In this document: positions 26,581 to 35,192 of the stretch, piece after piece
How positions within the stretch are numbered: position 1 is the first letter of the stretch
Layout of the letters: each line of letters opens with the position of its first letter
Origin: Thermohalobaculum sp039816045
GTDB taxonomy: Bacteria; Pseudomonadota; Alphaproteobacteria; Rhodobacterales; Rhodobacteraceae
Length of the DNA: 64,000 nt
Direction: 5' to 3'
NCBI GenBank assembly: GCA_039816045.1
Contig: JBCBYB010000014.1
Location: 1 to 64,000, forward strand
Made by a program: the position numbers and the translations under genes
The notes under the pieces: generated by a model
Seen by the model: only the letters and a program-made list of their open reading frames with translations
Told to the model about the DNA's origin: nothing
Database searches by the model: none

Positions 26581-27114
26581 TTAGCGAACAATGGTGCCGG
26601 TGCGGCGGATCTTCCGCTGGAGCTGCAAGAGCCCGTAGACCAACGCCTCGGCCGTCGGCGGGCAGCCGGGGACGTAGATGTCGACCGGCACGACCCGGTC
26701 ACACCCCCGCACCACGCTGTAGCTGTAGTGATAATAGCCCCCGCCATTGGCGCAGGAGCCCATGGAGATCACATAACGCGGCTCAGGCATCTGGTCGTAG
26801 ACCTTGCGCAGCGCCGGCGCCATCTTGTTGGTCAGCGTGCCCGCCACGATCATCACATCCGACTGGCGCGGGGAGGCCCGCGGCGCAATCCCGAACCGCT
26901 CGAGATCATAGCGCGGCATCGAGGCTTGCATCATCTCGACCGCACAGCAGGCGAGCCCGAACGTCATCCACATCAACGAGCCGGTGCGGGCCCAGTTGAT
27001 CAGATCGTCCGTGGTGGTCAGCAGGAAGCCTTTGTCGGCCAGCTCGTCGCTGATGTTGCGCGCGAGCACATCCTTGTCGACGCCCGCGAGCGCTCCCGAG
27101 GTGGTCACTCCCAT
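26581..27114 (-). CDS. nuoB: NADH-quinone oxidoreductase subunit B
   Basis: Subunit carrying the terminal cluster N2, next to the quinone. The ligands are in GLACCAVEMM, GSCANGGGYY and VPGCPPTAEAL. The ATG at 27114 gives 177 residues, overlaps nuoA by 10 bp and has GGGAG 7 nt upstream. Confidence 0.96.
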   Translation of the reverse strand: MGVTTSGALAGVDKDVLARNISDELADKGFLLTTTDDLINWARTGSLMWMTFGLACCAVEMMQASMPRYDLERFGIAPRASPRQSDVMIVAGTLTNKMAPALRKVYDQMPEPRYVISMGSCANGGGYYHYSYSVVRGCDRVVPVDIYVPGCPPTAEALVYGLLQLQRKIRRTGTIVR

Positions 27115-27470
27115 TCGAGCGCTCCCTTCTTCCACTCATAGGCAAAGCCCACGGTCAGCACGCCGAGGAATACCATCATCGACCAGAACGCCGTGTCCGA
27201 GAGATCCCCGAAGGCCGCGGCCCAGGGGAACAGGAAAGCGATCTCGAGATCGAAGATGATGAAGAGGATCGAGACGAGGTAGAAGCGCACATCGAACTTC
27301 ATGCGCGCATCGTCGAAGGCGTTGAACCCGCACTCATAGGCCGAGGTCTTCTCGCTGTCAGGGCTGCGCCGGGCGATCACCCAGGCCGCGATGACAAGAA
27401 AAAGACCGAGCCCGATGGCAAGCCCGAGAAAGATCAGGATCGGCAGATACTCCCGCAGGAGAGCGTCCAT
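27105..27470 (-). CDS. nuoA: NADH-quinone oxidoreductase subunit A
   Basis: Three-helix membrane subunit (ND3), 121 residues. The conserved loop SAYECGFNAFDDARMKFDVRFYLV contains the cysteine whose accessibility reports the active/deactive state in mitochondria. GGAGG stands 7 nt before the ATG at 27470. First gene of the operon. Confidence 0.96.
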   Translation of the reverse strand: MDALLREYLPILIFLGLAIGLGLFLVIAAWVIARRSPDSEKTSAYECGFNAFDDARMKFDVRFYLVSILFIIFDLEIAFLFPWAAAFGDLSDTAFWSMMVFLGVLTVGFAYEWKKGALEWE

Positions 27471-27513
27471 GGCGTAACCTCCGCGTTCGGCAGCGCTTTG
27501 CGGTCTCTTCAGG

Positions 27514-27541
27514 ACTATGCCGGTCCGGGGGCGGAGGTCAA
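27514..27541 (-). promoter_or_regulatory. predicted sigma-70-type promoter of the nuo operon
   Basis: On the minus strand TTGACC (27536-27541) and CATAGT (27514-27519) are 16 bp apart. Transcription would start near 27507, giving a leader of about 37 nt before nuoA. It is the only good promoter match in the 172-bp gap upstream of nuoA. Confidence 0.6.
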
Positions 27542-27593
27542 AGGGGTCGGGGTGCGACACATCCCTTCAGGCAGGCCTTTGTGCGGGCCTTCA

Positions 27594-27630
27594 GGCCGAC
27601 GCAGATCCGCTGATCGGACTTGCGCCGGCC
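27594..27630 (-). terminator. hairpin downstream of the small membrane protein gene
   Basis: GGCCGGCGCA and TGCGTCGGCC (minus strand) can pair into a stem of about 10 bp with an inner TCCG/CGGA pair. No T tract follows. It would separate the upstream membrane-protein gene from the nuo promoter. Confidence 0.35.
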
Positions 27631-27642
27631 TCGGGGAGGGTT

Positions 27643-28080
27643 TCAGCGGCCCTCGCGCGAGGGCCAAAGGAGGAAGAAGAAGAACAGCGAGACGCCGAGG
27701 CTCGCGACCCAGGGCTCGGCCCGCGGGACGAACAGAAAGACCGGGAGCGCGACAAATGCTGTCGGCCAGCCCCAGAGCCCGATATCCCGCGCCCGCGCCG
27801 CCAGAAAAAACAGCACGGTGATCAGAAACAGCCCAACCAGGGTCATGATGCCGGCAGTGCGATGTTCCGACACGCCGTGGGCGAGCAGAATGCCCGGTGT
27901 ATCGAGAATGCTGGCGCTGCGCCCGATCGCAGCCAGCACGGCGCCACCGTCCGCCTGTGCCGCCGTCAGCACAAACGCGGAGAGCAGAACGGCAAAGGCC
28001 GCGGTAAGGACAGACATCGAAAGGAAGAAGGCGCTTCGATCCATATGGCCAAAATAGACCGTCTCTAGGATGCGGGTCAT
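27643..28080 (-). CDS. four-helix membrane protein of unknown function
   Basis: A 145-residue protein with about four hydrophobic helices: LSMSVLTAAFAVLLSAFVLTAA, TAGIMTLVGLFLITVLFFLA, a central LWGWPTAFVALPVFLF, and SLGVSLFFFFLLW at the end. The N-terminal YFGHMDRSAFFL distantly recalls the start of DUF805 proteins. AAGGA lies 6 nt before the chosen ATG at 28080, which rules out the longer reading from the tRNA side. Ends in a basic SREGR. Function unknown. Confidence 0.65.
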   Translation of the reverse strand: MTRILETVYFGHMDRSAFFLSMSVLTAAFAVLLSAFVLTAAQADGGAVLAAIGRSASILDTPGILLAHGVSEHRTAGIMTLVGLFLITVLFFLAARARDIGLWGWPTAFVALPVFLFVPRAEPWVASLGVSLFFFFLLWPSREGR

Positions 28081-28307
28081 GAAGGGTCCTTGGGGTTCGT
28101 TGGCGAAAAGGGTGCAATCCGAACACGGCGGGACACGCGGAGAACCGGCACTCAACCTGAGGATGAAAAAACCGGATCTCGATGCCGGCCGCAAGGATGC
28201 CCTGAGGCGGCTCGGCCCGATGCCCGCCACCTGTCGCAGAAATGTTGCAGTCGCCACGGGGCGATGCGCCTTCTTCTCAGGCACAAGATTTTTTTGCTTG
28301 GAGAAGA

Positions 28308-28384
28308 TGGCGCGGTTGACGGGGCTCGAACCCGCGACCTCCGGCGTGACAGGCCGGCACTCTAACCAACTGAGCTACAACCGC
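28308..28384 (-). tRNA. tRNA-Asp (GTC)
   Basis: A complete 77-nt cloverleaf with encoded CCA. Acceptor arms GCGGTTG/CAACCGC pair fully, the D arm is GCTC/GAGT, the anticodon stem CCGGC/GCCGG holds loop CTGTCAC with anticodon GTC, and the T arm contains GGTTCGAGCC. The discriminator base is G, as required for tRNA-Asp. It is a single tRNA gene. Confidence 0.96.
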
Positions 28385-28421
28385 GCAGTCCCTGCACGGC
28401 GATGCCGCTTGGGGTGGCGCG

Positions 28422-28450
28422 GGTATAAGATCGCCGTCGCCGGGCGTCAA
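28422..28450 (-). promoter_or_regulatory. promoter of tRNA-Asp
   Basis: TTGACG (28445-28450) and TATACC (28422-28427) on the minus strand, spaced 17 bp, place the start about 30 bp before the tRNA. It lies just past the stop of the kinase gene. Confidence 0.65.
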
Positions 28451-28484
28451 GCGCCGATCCTGCACGCCTTCGAAAAACCGCGCT

Positions 28485-31310
28485 CTACTCCGCGGCGGTG
28501 CCGAGCGCGGGCGCCGATGGCAACGCCAGTGTCCCACGCACCGGAAGGGTGAACCAGAACCGGCTGCCCTCGCCAAAGGTGCTCTCGACCCCGATCTCAC
28601 CGCCGAGCGCCTCGACGAGTTGTTTGGAGATCGCAAGGCCCAGCCCCGTTCCGCCATAACGCCGCCCGATCGTGCCGTCGGCCTGGGCAAAGCGCGTAAA
28701 GAGGCTCGGCTGCGCGTCCTCGCGGATCCCGATCCCGGTGTCGCTGACCTCGATCCGGATCATGCCCGGTGCGGCGCTGTCCGTGACGACGTGGATCCGC
28801 ACCTCGCCGGTCTCGGTGAACTTGATCGCGTTTCCTGCGAGATTCACCAGGATCTGGCGAACCCGGGCCGGATCGCCCACCAGGCGGGCCGGAAGATCCT
28901 CTGCAATCTCGGAGCGGAGTTCGAGCCCCTTTTCGGAGGCGCGCAGCTCCAGCATCGCCACCACCTCGGCCACCACGGTCCGCAGATCGAAGGGCAGCGA
29001 ATCGATTCGCATCTCGTTCGCTTCGAGCTTCGAATAGTCCAGGATATCGTTCAGAACCTGCATCAGCCCCGCCGCCGAGGCGTGGGCCGTCTGGGCCTGC
29101 ATCCGCTGCGTCGAGGACAGCTCCGAGCGCAAGAGGAGGGCCAGCATGCCCGTCACCCCGTTCATCGGCGTGCGGATCTCGTGGGACATGTTCGCGAGGA
29201 ACTGCGATTTCGCGATGTTCGCCTTCTCCGCGTCGAGCCAGCTCTGCTCCAGCGCTTTCTCGTGGGTCTTTTGCGCGGTGATGTCCTGGATCGCACCGCT
29301 GAGACGCCGGACCTGGCCGTTCTCCACCACCGGCTGGCCGGTTGCGCGCACCCAAAGCCGGCGGCCGGACGCGGTCACCATCTCAAGCTCCAGGTCAAAG
29401 GGCTGGCTGCGGTCGGTACAGGCGCGAATCGCATCCGCCATGCTCGGCCGCGACTCGGCGGTGAAATAGGCCATCGCGGCATCGGGCGTCGGCTCGTACC
29501 AGCGCGGCACCTCGTGGATCGACTTGGTGGTGCTGTCCCAGAACAGCGTGTTGGTCTCGATGTCGAACTCCCAGCCGCCGATGCCCGTCAACTCCACCAC
29601 CTGGGCGAGCTTGCGGGTCTGTTCGCGGAGCTGCCCGGCCACCGCCTCGGCGCGTTTGCGGGCCCCCTCGAGCGCACGGGCCTGGCGCTTCATCTCGGAG
29701 ATGTCGAAGCGATAGCCGACGATGCCGCCGGTCTCCGTGCGCCGCTCGACGACGCGGAGCCAGCGGTCCTCGCGCAGCCGCTGCTCAAAGGCGCTGTCGG
29801 CCCTGAAATGGCGATCCAGCCGGTCTGCGAGCCACTCCTCCTCACGGCCTTCGGCTTCCGGGAATTGCCCACGATTGAGCCCGTATCGCAAAATGTCCTC
29901 GAAGCGAGCCCCCTTCACGATGGCGGGCGTCGAGCGATCATAGAGCTCGCGGAACCGGTCGTTGCAGATCACCATCCGGTCTTCGGCATCGAACAGCACG
30001 AATCCGTCCGGCAGCGCATTGACCGCATCCGTCAGGTGCTGCTCGACCTCGGACATCCGCTGCAGCGCGCGCGTCTGCTCCGTCACGTCCGTGACCACCG
30101 AGCCGACGCCCGAGATCCGCCCGTCCGCATCGTAGACCGGGAACTTCACCATGTGCTCGACACGGGTGCCGCGGTCCGTTTCGATCTCGCTCTGGCGCAC
30201 CCGGGTCTTGCCGGTCTGCATCACCTGCCGGTCGTCATCGCTCTGACGTTGGGCGTGATCGGCATCGTGCACCTCGGACGGATGCATCCCGACGACATCG
30301 GCCTCATCCAACGCGAAATGGCGCACGAACTGGCGGTTGACCTCGGAGTAGCGGCCCTGCGCGTCCTTCAGTGAGATCTCGACCGGTGCATTGTCGAAGA
30401 TCGCCTTCAGCCGGTTCTGCTGTTCTCTGAGCGCCGCGGTCTTCTCGGCAATCACCTTGCGCAGATAGGCGTTGACCCCAAGGCTCGCGAGCAGCAGCGC
30501 CGCCACAAGCCCGATCGCCGCCGGCGCCCAATCCGGCAGCGAGAAGAGGGCCGGCGGCTTCAGCCAGCGATCAAGCAGCTGGTAATAGTCCGACTTCGGA
30601 TCCGCCTTCATCAGGGCGATGGCCGAATCGATCGCTTGCACGACGCTTTGCGGCACGCCTGGCGAATAGACGAAATAGAGCGAGGACGGGTTGAAGATCA
30701 GCCGCGAGCGCTCGAGCGCAAACTGCACCTCGTTCTCGGCGCCATAAAGGTGGTTCACGACCCCGATCTCGGCATCCCCACGCGAGACGGCCCGCATCAC
30801 CGACGGCAGATCCGGCTGCGGCACCAGCCTCGGCGCCACCCCATCGCGCGAGGCGAGTTCCTTCAGCGCGCGCTCTTGGCCGGAATTGCTCAGCACCGCG
30901 ACGCTCCGCCCATCGAGGTCGGAGAGGCGCTGCACCGGCTGCGAAGATCCGCGGCGCGTGTAGATCGCCGACCAGCTTTGCAGCACCGGCTCCCGGCCGA
31001 AGCGGAAGCGCGTGGCGCGGTCGTCGGAATAGGCGACATCGGGCAGGATATCGATCTCGCCCCGGCGCACCATCTGGAGACAACGCGTCCAGTCGCAACT
31101 CACATAGGTGACCCGCCAGCCGTTGCTCTGGGCGAGCGCATCGATCAGGCCCGGGAAAAACCCGCTCGCCGCGCCATTGCCATCCCGGAAGCTCTTCGGC
31201 TCGTTATCGTAGAGCCCAACGGTGAGGGTGCGCTCCTGCGCCACGGCAAGCGAAAGCGTGCCGGCCAAAGCCAGCACCAGCCATGCAACGATCGCCCGCG
31301 CGCCCGACAT
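28485..31310 (-). CDS. sensor histidine kinase with periplasmic solute-binding domain and PAS domains
   Basis: Membrane sensor kinase of about 941 residues. Order of parts: signal/anchor helix, a SBP_bac_3 periplasmic domain (about 25-255, starting TLTVGLYDNEPKSF), a transmembrane helix near 263-283, then three PAS-type segments starting near 307, 430 and 577. The dimerisation domain has the phospho-acceptor H710 in NMSHEIRTPMNG. The ATPase domain shows NLAGNAIKFTE, DTGIGI and GTGLGLAIS. No receiver or HPt domain follows, and no response regulator gene is in the window, so its partner is elsewhere. I take ATG at 31310 (GGAGG just upstream) over a TTG at 31340. It is divergent from the pseudo-P-type ATPase gene. 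Confidence 0.88.
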   Translation of the reverse strand: MSGARAIVAWLVLALAGTLSLAVAQERTLTVGLYDNEPKSFRDGNGAASGFFPGLIDALAQSNGWRVTYVSCDWTRCLQMVRRGEIDILPDVAYSDDRATRFRFGREPVLQSWSAIYTRRGSSQPVQRLSDLDGRSVAVLSNSGQERALKELASRDGVAPRLVPQPDLPSVMRAVSRGDAEIGVVNHLYGAENEVQFALERSRLIFNPSSLYFVYSPGVPQSVVQAIDSAIALMKADPKSDYYQLLDRWLKPPALFSLPDWAPAAIGLVAALLLASLGVNAYLRKVIAEKTAALREQQNRLKAIFDNAPVEISLKDAQGRYSEVNRQFVRHFALDEADVVGMHPSEVHDADHAQRQSDDDRQVMQTGKTRVRQSEIETDRGTRVEHMVKFPVYDADGRISGVGSVVTDVTEQTRALQRMSEVEQHLTDAVNALPDGFVLFDAEDRMVICNDRFRELYDRSTPAIVKGARFEDILRYGLNRGQFPEAEGREEEWLADRLDRHFRADSAFEQRLREDRWLRVVERRTETGGIVGYRFDISEMKRQARALEGARKRAEAVAGQLREQTRKLAQVVELTGIGGWEFDIETNTLFWDSTTKSIHEVPRWYEPTPDAAMAYFTAESRPSMADAIRACTDRSQPFDLELEMVTASGRRLWVRATGQPVVENGQVRRLSGAIQDITAQKTHEKALEQSWLDAEKANIAKSQFLANMSHEIRTPMNGVTGMLALLLRSELSSTQRMQAQTAHASAAGLMQVLNDILDYSKLEANEMRIDSLPFDLRTVVAEVVAMLELRASEKGLELRSEIAEDLPARLVGDPARVRQILVNLAGNAIKFTETGEVRIHVVTDSAAPGMIRIEVSDTGIGIREDAQPSLFTRFAQADGTIGRRYGGTGLGLAISKQLVEALGGEIGVESTFGEGSRFWFTLPVRGTLALPSAPALGTAAE

Positions 31311-31623
31311 GCTCCTCCGCAGCTTACCCAAGATACGCAAGTCGCGGCCGGTTCAGCAGATCGCGGCCAACAAACCCAAGCCTGGCCGGAAAAGAGTTGG
31401 ATCCGTCTCCACGCGCCCCGGCCACTCAGTCCCTCCGCCAAAGCTATCAAAAGCTCTGAACCTGATTTAACAGGACCCGTGAGAGATTTGGCAACGTTAT
31501 TTGGCAGAATTTGGGCAATCAGGGTCTGGACTACTGTTGACGGATGGCTGGTGAATTTGTTGTGCAGGGCGCTCAGACTTGTGAATGGCGTGACGGGCAG
31601 TGCCCTGAGGGAGTGACGGCGAC
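31311..31623. promoter_or_regulatory. divergent intergenic region with ATTTGGCA direct repeats
   Basis: This 313-bp gap between the divergent kinase and pseudo-ATPase genes is more AT-rich than its surroundings. It contains three direct repeats: ATTTGGCA at 31486-31493, ATTTGGCA at 31499-31506, and ATTTGGGCA at 31509-31517, starting 13 and then 10 bp apart. That is the pattern of a multimeric operator. I see no strong -35/-10 pair on either strand. Confidence 0.4.
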
Positions 31624-34041
31624 ATGGATGAAGCCAAGATGCCACCTCCCTCGACGGCCAAGGGCCGGGCGAGCGCTTTGCGGGCAACCCCATTGCACCC
31701 GGCAGCTCCTCTCTTGCATCCCGTTCTGCTCCTCGCCGATCCACCGCTGCTGATTCTCGCAACCACGGCGGGGATCTTCGTTTCGATCGGCGCAATCCAC
31801 GAAGCAGCGCTCGCAGGGTTGGCCGCCGTGCTCTTCGCGGTTTTCACCGTTGTCAAAACTGCACCCGCTCTTCGCGGCGCGCGGCCACCGGCAGCCGCCC
31901 GCGTGCGCCGCGTCTCGGTTGCCCGCAACGGTCGCTACCGCCGGCTTCGCCCGACGGACCTCCGCCCCCAAGATCAAGTGCTGCTCGAAACGGGGGACCG
32001 GGTTCCCGCGCCTTGCGAGGTGCTGGAGACCGATTCGCTTACCCTGGAGGACGGGACATCCCCCGCTCCGGGAGACAAGATCGAGGCGGGCGCCCTGGTG
32101 AGCGCGGGCCGGGCGACGGCCGTCGTGAGAACGCTCAAGCGCAGGGGCCAGCTCGCCGCAAGCGCTCGGCCGAGCCCTGGCGACAGCCGCTTGCCCCTGC
32201 TGGTACAGGGCCTGCTGGTCGTCATCACCGCAACGATCCTCGCCGGAGCGGTCGCAGCCAGCATCGCCGCCGTGGACCGTCTCAGATCTCCGGTGGCAGG
32301 GCGTGAGGTCTTGCTGCTCGCCGTGGCGCTTCTGGTGTTGGCAATCCCGCCCGGGCGCGTCGCGGCAATGGCCAGTGCGCTTCGCGTTACCGCCCGGCAC
32401 GCGGCACGCGCAGGTGTCTGGACAGCCCACGGCGCCGCCCTCGAAGCGCTCAGCCGGACCAGCTATCTGTGTCTTGACCGGGAGACCGTCCTTCGCGGCG
32501 ACCGTTCTGCACTCAAGGCGGTCCGACCGATTGCCGAAGTCTCGGAACGGGATCTGCTCCGCTCCGGTTTCGCCGCGGTCAGCAACACGACAGACCGGGA
32601 GGTGCTGGCTAGTGCGCTCGAGGCAGCACTCGGCGACAGCGGCGGCCCAGACGTGTCACCGCGTCTGATCGCGCGGCGAGACCGTCTTTCGGGCGGAGTT
32701 CTCTCGGAAGGGGCCGAGCCGCGGCTCTGTCTTTGCGGGCCCGCCGCTCGGATCCTGGCGATCTGTGCGGACGTGCCGGAGGATATTGCGCAAGAGGCGA
32801 CCACCCTCGCAGGCCCAGGCCATGAGGTGCTGGGGGTGGCCGATCTGGCATTCTCCGAGCGCGCTTTGTCCCCCGTCGATACGGCGAGCGGGCCACGCCT
32901 TCTCGGCCTGATCGCGGTGGAGACCCCCTTGCCGGACGGCTCGGCGGCTGCCGTCGACGATGCCCGGGCGGGCGGCATTCGCAGCGCCGTGATGACGCGC
33001 GAAGATCAAGCCAGCGCCCAGCGAATCGGACGCAGTCTGGGCCTGCTCGCGCGGTATGAGCGGATCGCGACCGGCGACGATATCGACGCCGCCCGGCATC
33101 GCGGCCAGGGTCCCGTCGACAACATCGTTCGCCCAGCCCGGATCTTTGCCGAGACGGGAGCGACGGAGCGCGCCCGCATCGCCGACAGCTATCACCGCGA
33201 CGCGCATATGGTTTTGCATACGCTCGGCGATGATGGAGAGACCGCGCCCGATTTGAGTGATCCCAACGACGAGGACACCCGCGCGCCGCTCCGCGTCGCG
33301 GTCGCCGACCGAAGCCGAGATGCGATCCTTGAGCGGGCGGATGCGATTTTGCTCGACCCGCACCCGAGAGCGCTGGTTGACGCCATTGCGGTCGCGCGCG
33401 GCGGGTTTCTCCGGGTGCGGGCCATGATGCAGGCCATCGCCGGGTTTGGCACGGGCGTGCTGCTGCTGGCCGCGGTGCTGACGGTGGGAGGGCGCGAGGG
33501 ACTGCCGCCACCTGCGGCGCTCTTCGCCCTGTCCATAGGGATATCGGCGATGACCGATATTGCGTTCTCCTTTGGCGAGACCGCCCGTCGCCCGGTTCCC
33601 CAAACAAGCCGCAGAGGCGGGCAACGGGTGCTTCGCCGAGGTTGGCTCTGGCAGATCGCCGCATCGGCCACGGCCATCGCTGGGACAGGCACGGCCCTTA
33701 CAGCGCTCTCCTCCGGGGCGCCTCTGTTCGCGGCGTCCGCGACGGAGGCCGCGTCCGGCGCCATCTTCCTGTTGCTCGCCACCATCGCTGCGGGCCGAGT
33801 GCTGGTGCTGCGTCGGATCGCGGGACAGTCTCCGACCGGACTGCCGGGGCTCGTTGCCCTGGCTTGCGCCATCGGACTGGTGGCTCTGGCCGCAGCGGCG
33901 GTCTTTTGGCCGCCCCTGGCGACGCATCTGGGCCTGGCCGCGCCCCCGCTGGCCACCCTCGGAGCCATCGGGGTCCTGGCAGCGATCGCCATTGCGGCGG
34001 AGGAGTTGATCAGACGCGCGAGCCCGGCCAATCGGAGTTAG
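31624..34041 (+). CDS. degenerate class II P-type ATPase (predicted catalytically inactive)
   Basis: An 805-residue membrane protein whose layout matches class II P-type cation ATPases: two helices, an actuator-like domain (LRPQDQVLLETGDRVPAP), two helices with IPPGR where the family has IPEGL, a large cytosolic domain, then six helices. The catalytic motifs are eroded. The phosphorylation motif DKTGT reads DRETV (D285), TGES is replaced by EDGTSP (142-147), the hinge motif TGDxP reads TREDQ, and GDGxND reads GDDGETAPD (535-543). The frame is intact with normal codon use, so it is not a decaying pseudogene. A non-pumping regulatory or scaffold role is inference. The gene diverges from the sensor kinase. 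Confidence 0.75.
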   Translation: MDEAKMPPPSTAKGRASALRATPLHPAAPLLHPVLLLADPPLLILATTAGIFVSIGAIHEAALAGLAAVLFAVFTVVKTAPALRGARPPAAARVRRVSVARNGRYRRLRPTDLRPQDQVLLETGDRVPAPCEVLETDSLTLEDGTSPAPGDKIEAGALVSAGRATAVVRTLKRRGQLAASARPSPGDSRLPLLVQGLLVVITATILAGAVAASIAAVDRLRSPVAGREVLLLAVALLVLAIPPGRVAAMASALRVTARHAARAGVWTAHGAALEALSRTSYLCLDRETVLRGDRSALKAVRPIAEVSERDLLRSGFAAVSNTTDREVLASALEAALGDSGGPDVSPRLIARRDRLSGGVLSEGAEPRLCLCGPAARILAICADVPEDIAQEATTLAGPGHEVLGVADLAFSERALSPVDTASGPRLLGLIAVETPLPDGSAAAVDDARAGGIRSAVMTREDQASAQRIGRSLGLLARYERIATGDDIDAARHRGQGPVDNIVRPARIFAETGATERARIADSYHRDAHMVLHTLGDDGETAPDLSDPNDEDTRAPLRVAVADRSRDAILERADAILLDPHPRALVDAIAVARGGFLRVRAMMQAIAGFGTGVLLLAAVLTVGGREGLPPPAALFALSIGISAMTDIAFSFGETARRPVPQTSRRGGQRVLRRGWLWQIAASATAIAGTGTALTALSSGAPLFAASATEAASGAIFLLLATIAAGRVLVLRRIAGQSPTGLPGLVALACAIGLVALAAAAVFWPPLATHLGLAAPPLATLGAIGVLAAIAIAAEELIRRASPANRS

Positions 34042-34044
34042 CGA

Positions 34045-34072
34045 GCCCGGTCAGGCGCCGTCAGGTCCGGGC
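34045..34072. terminator. shared hairpin between convergent genes
   Basis: GCCCGG (34045-34050) and CCGGGC (34067-34072) can pair across the 19-bp gap and the last codons of the phosphotransacylase gene. No T tracts. It could act as a weak bidirectional terminator. Confidence 0.25.
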
Positions 34073-34993
34073 GCGCCAGGCCGCATCCAGCAGCGCCAAC
34101 ACCGCCGAGGCCAGCCGTGCCCGGTCATCATCGGCCCGGCTCGTCAGGATCACCGGGGCCGCTGCACCCAGAACCAGACCGCCCGTCTGAGCCCCGGCCG
34201 CGAAGGTCAGCGCCTTGGTCACCATGTTGCCGGCCTCGATGCTCGGCACCAGCAGGATGTCTGCCCGCCCCGCCACTTCGTTGGCGATCCCCTTGATCCG
34301 TGCGGCCTCCGGATCGATCGCGTTGTCCATGGCAAGCGGGCCGTACACATGCCCTCCGGTGATCCCGCCCTCGACCGCCATCTCGGTCAGCGCCGCCGCA
34401 TCCACCGTGGGTTGCATGATGGGGTTCACGGTCTCGACCGCCGCCAACGCCGCCACCCGCGGCGTCTCGTTTCCAAGCGCGTGGGCCAAGTGAATGGCGC
34501 TCTGGGCGATGTCTGCCTTCACCGCCACATCGGGCGCGATGTTGATCGCCCCGTCCGTCACCATCAGCAGGCGGTCAAAGCCCGGCACGTCGATCGCAAA
34601 CACATGGCTGAGGCGCCGTGTCCCGCGCAGCCCCACCTCTTTGTTGAGCACGGCCCGCAGCAGCTCGTCCGTGTGCAGATGGCCCTTCATGACCACAGCC
34701 GCCTGCCCTTCGCGCACCATCCGGACGCCAGTCAGCGCGGCCGCTTTGTGGTCCGGCTCATCGACGATCTCGAGACCGGCCAGATCCGCGCCCAGGCTCT
34801 CCGCCGCGGCCTGGATCTTCGCCGGATCGCCGATCAGGATCGGCTCAAGCAGCCCATGCTCGCGGGCGAGCAGCGCCCCGCCGAGGGACGAAGCCTCCTC
34901 CGGCGCGATCACCGTCACCTTCATGGGACCCAGGCCCTTGGCGCGCTCGAGCAGGGCGGCGAAGTGGCGATGCGGGGTGGCTGTCTCGGCCAT
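34061..34993 (-). CDS. phosphate acetyl/butyryltransferase family protein
   Basis: A 310-residue PTA/PTB-family enzyme that would interconvert acyl-CoA and acyl phosphate. Family stretches include EHGLLEPILIGDPAKI, AVVMKGHLHTDELLRAVL, HVFAIDVPGFDRLLMVTDGAINIAPD, and the C-terminal DILLVPSIEAGNMVTKAL. The length matches the short Ptb-like form rather than long Pta. No acetate or butyrate kinase gene is adjacent, which is unusual, so the acyl-phosphate would have to be used by a distant kinase. It faces pyruvate carboxylase across a 200-bp divergent gap. Confidence 0.85.
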   Translation of the reverse strand: MAETATPHRHFAALLERAKGLGPMKVTVIAPEEASSLGGALLAREHGLLEPILIGDPAKIQAAAESLGADLAGLEIVDEPDHKAAALTGVRMVREGQAAVVMKGHLHTDELLRAVLNKEVGLRGTRRLSHVFAIDVPGFDRLLMVTDGAINIAPDVAVKADIAQSAIHLAHALGNETPRVAALAAVETVNPIMQPTVDAAALTEMAVEGGITGGHVYGPLAMDNAIDPEAARIKGIANEVAGRADILLVPSIEAGNMVTKALTFAAGAQTGGLVLGAAAPVILTSRADDDRARLASAVLALLDAAWRART

Positions 34994-35192
34994 GGGCTGT
35001 CCTCCGGGTCATGTGGGCGGCACAGCGACCGGCCCGCTTCAGGCGTGGGCGCACCATCGGCACCCCAGGCGGAGGGCATAGTGCCAGGGCGAAAGATTCT
35101 GTCGCGCTGAGTCGTCTTTTCGGATTGCAGAGAAGACGCGCCTTCCCGATTGTATGCCGGCCCAAAGGGTAGAAGACGAGGGAGGACCGCCC

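Noticed and set aside
28070..28552. 160-residue plus-strand frame over the tRNA
   Set aside because: It runs through the tRNA-Asp gene antisense and has no domain or good start.
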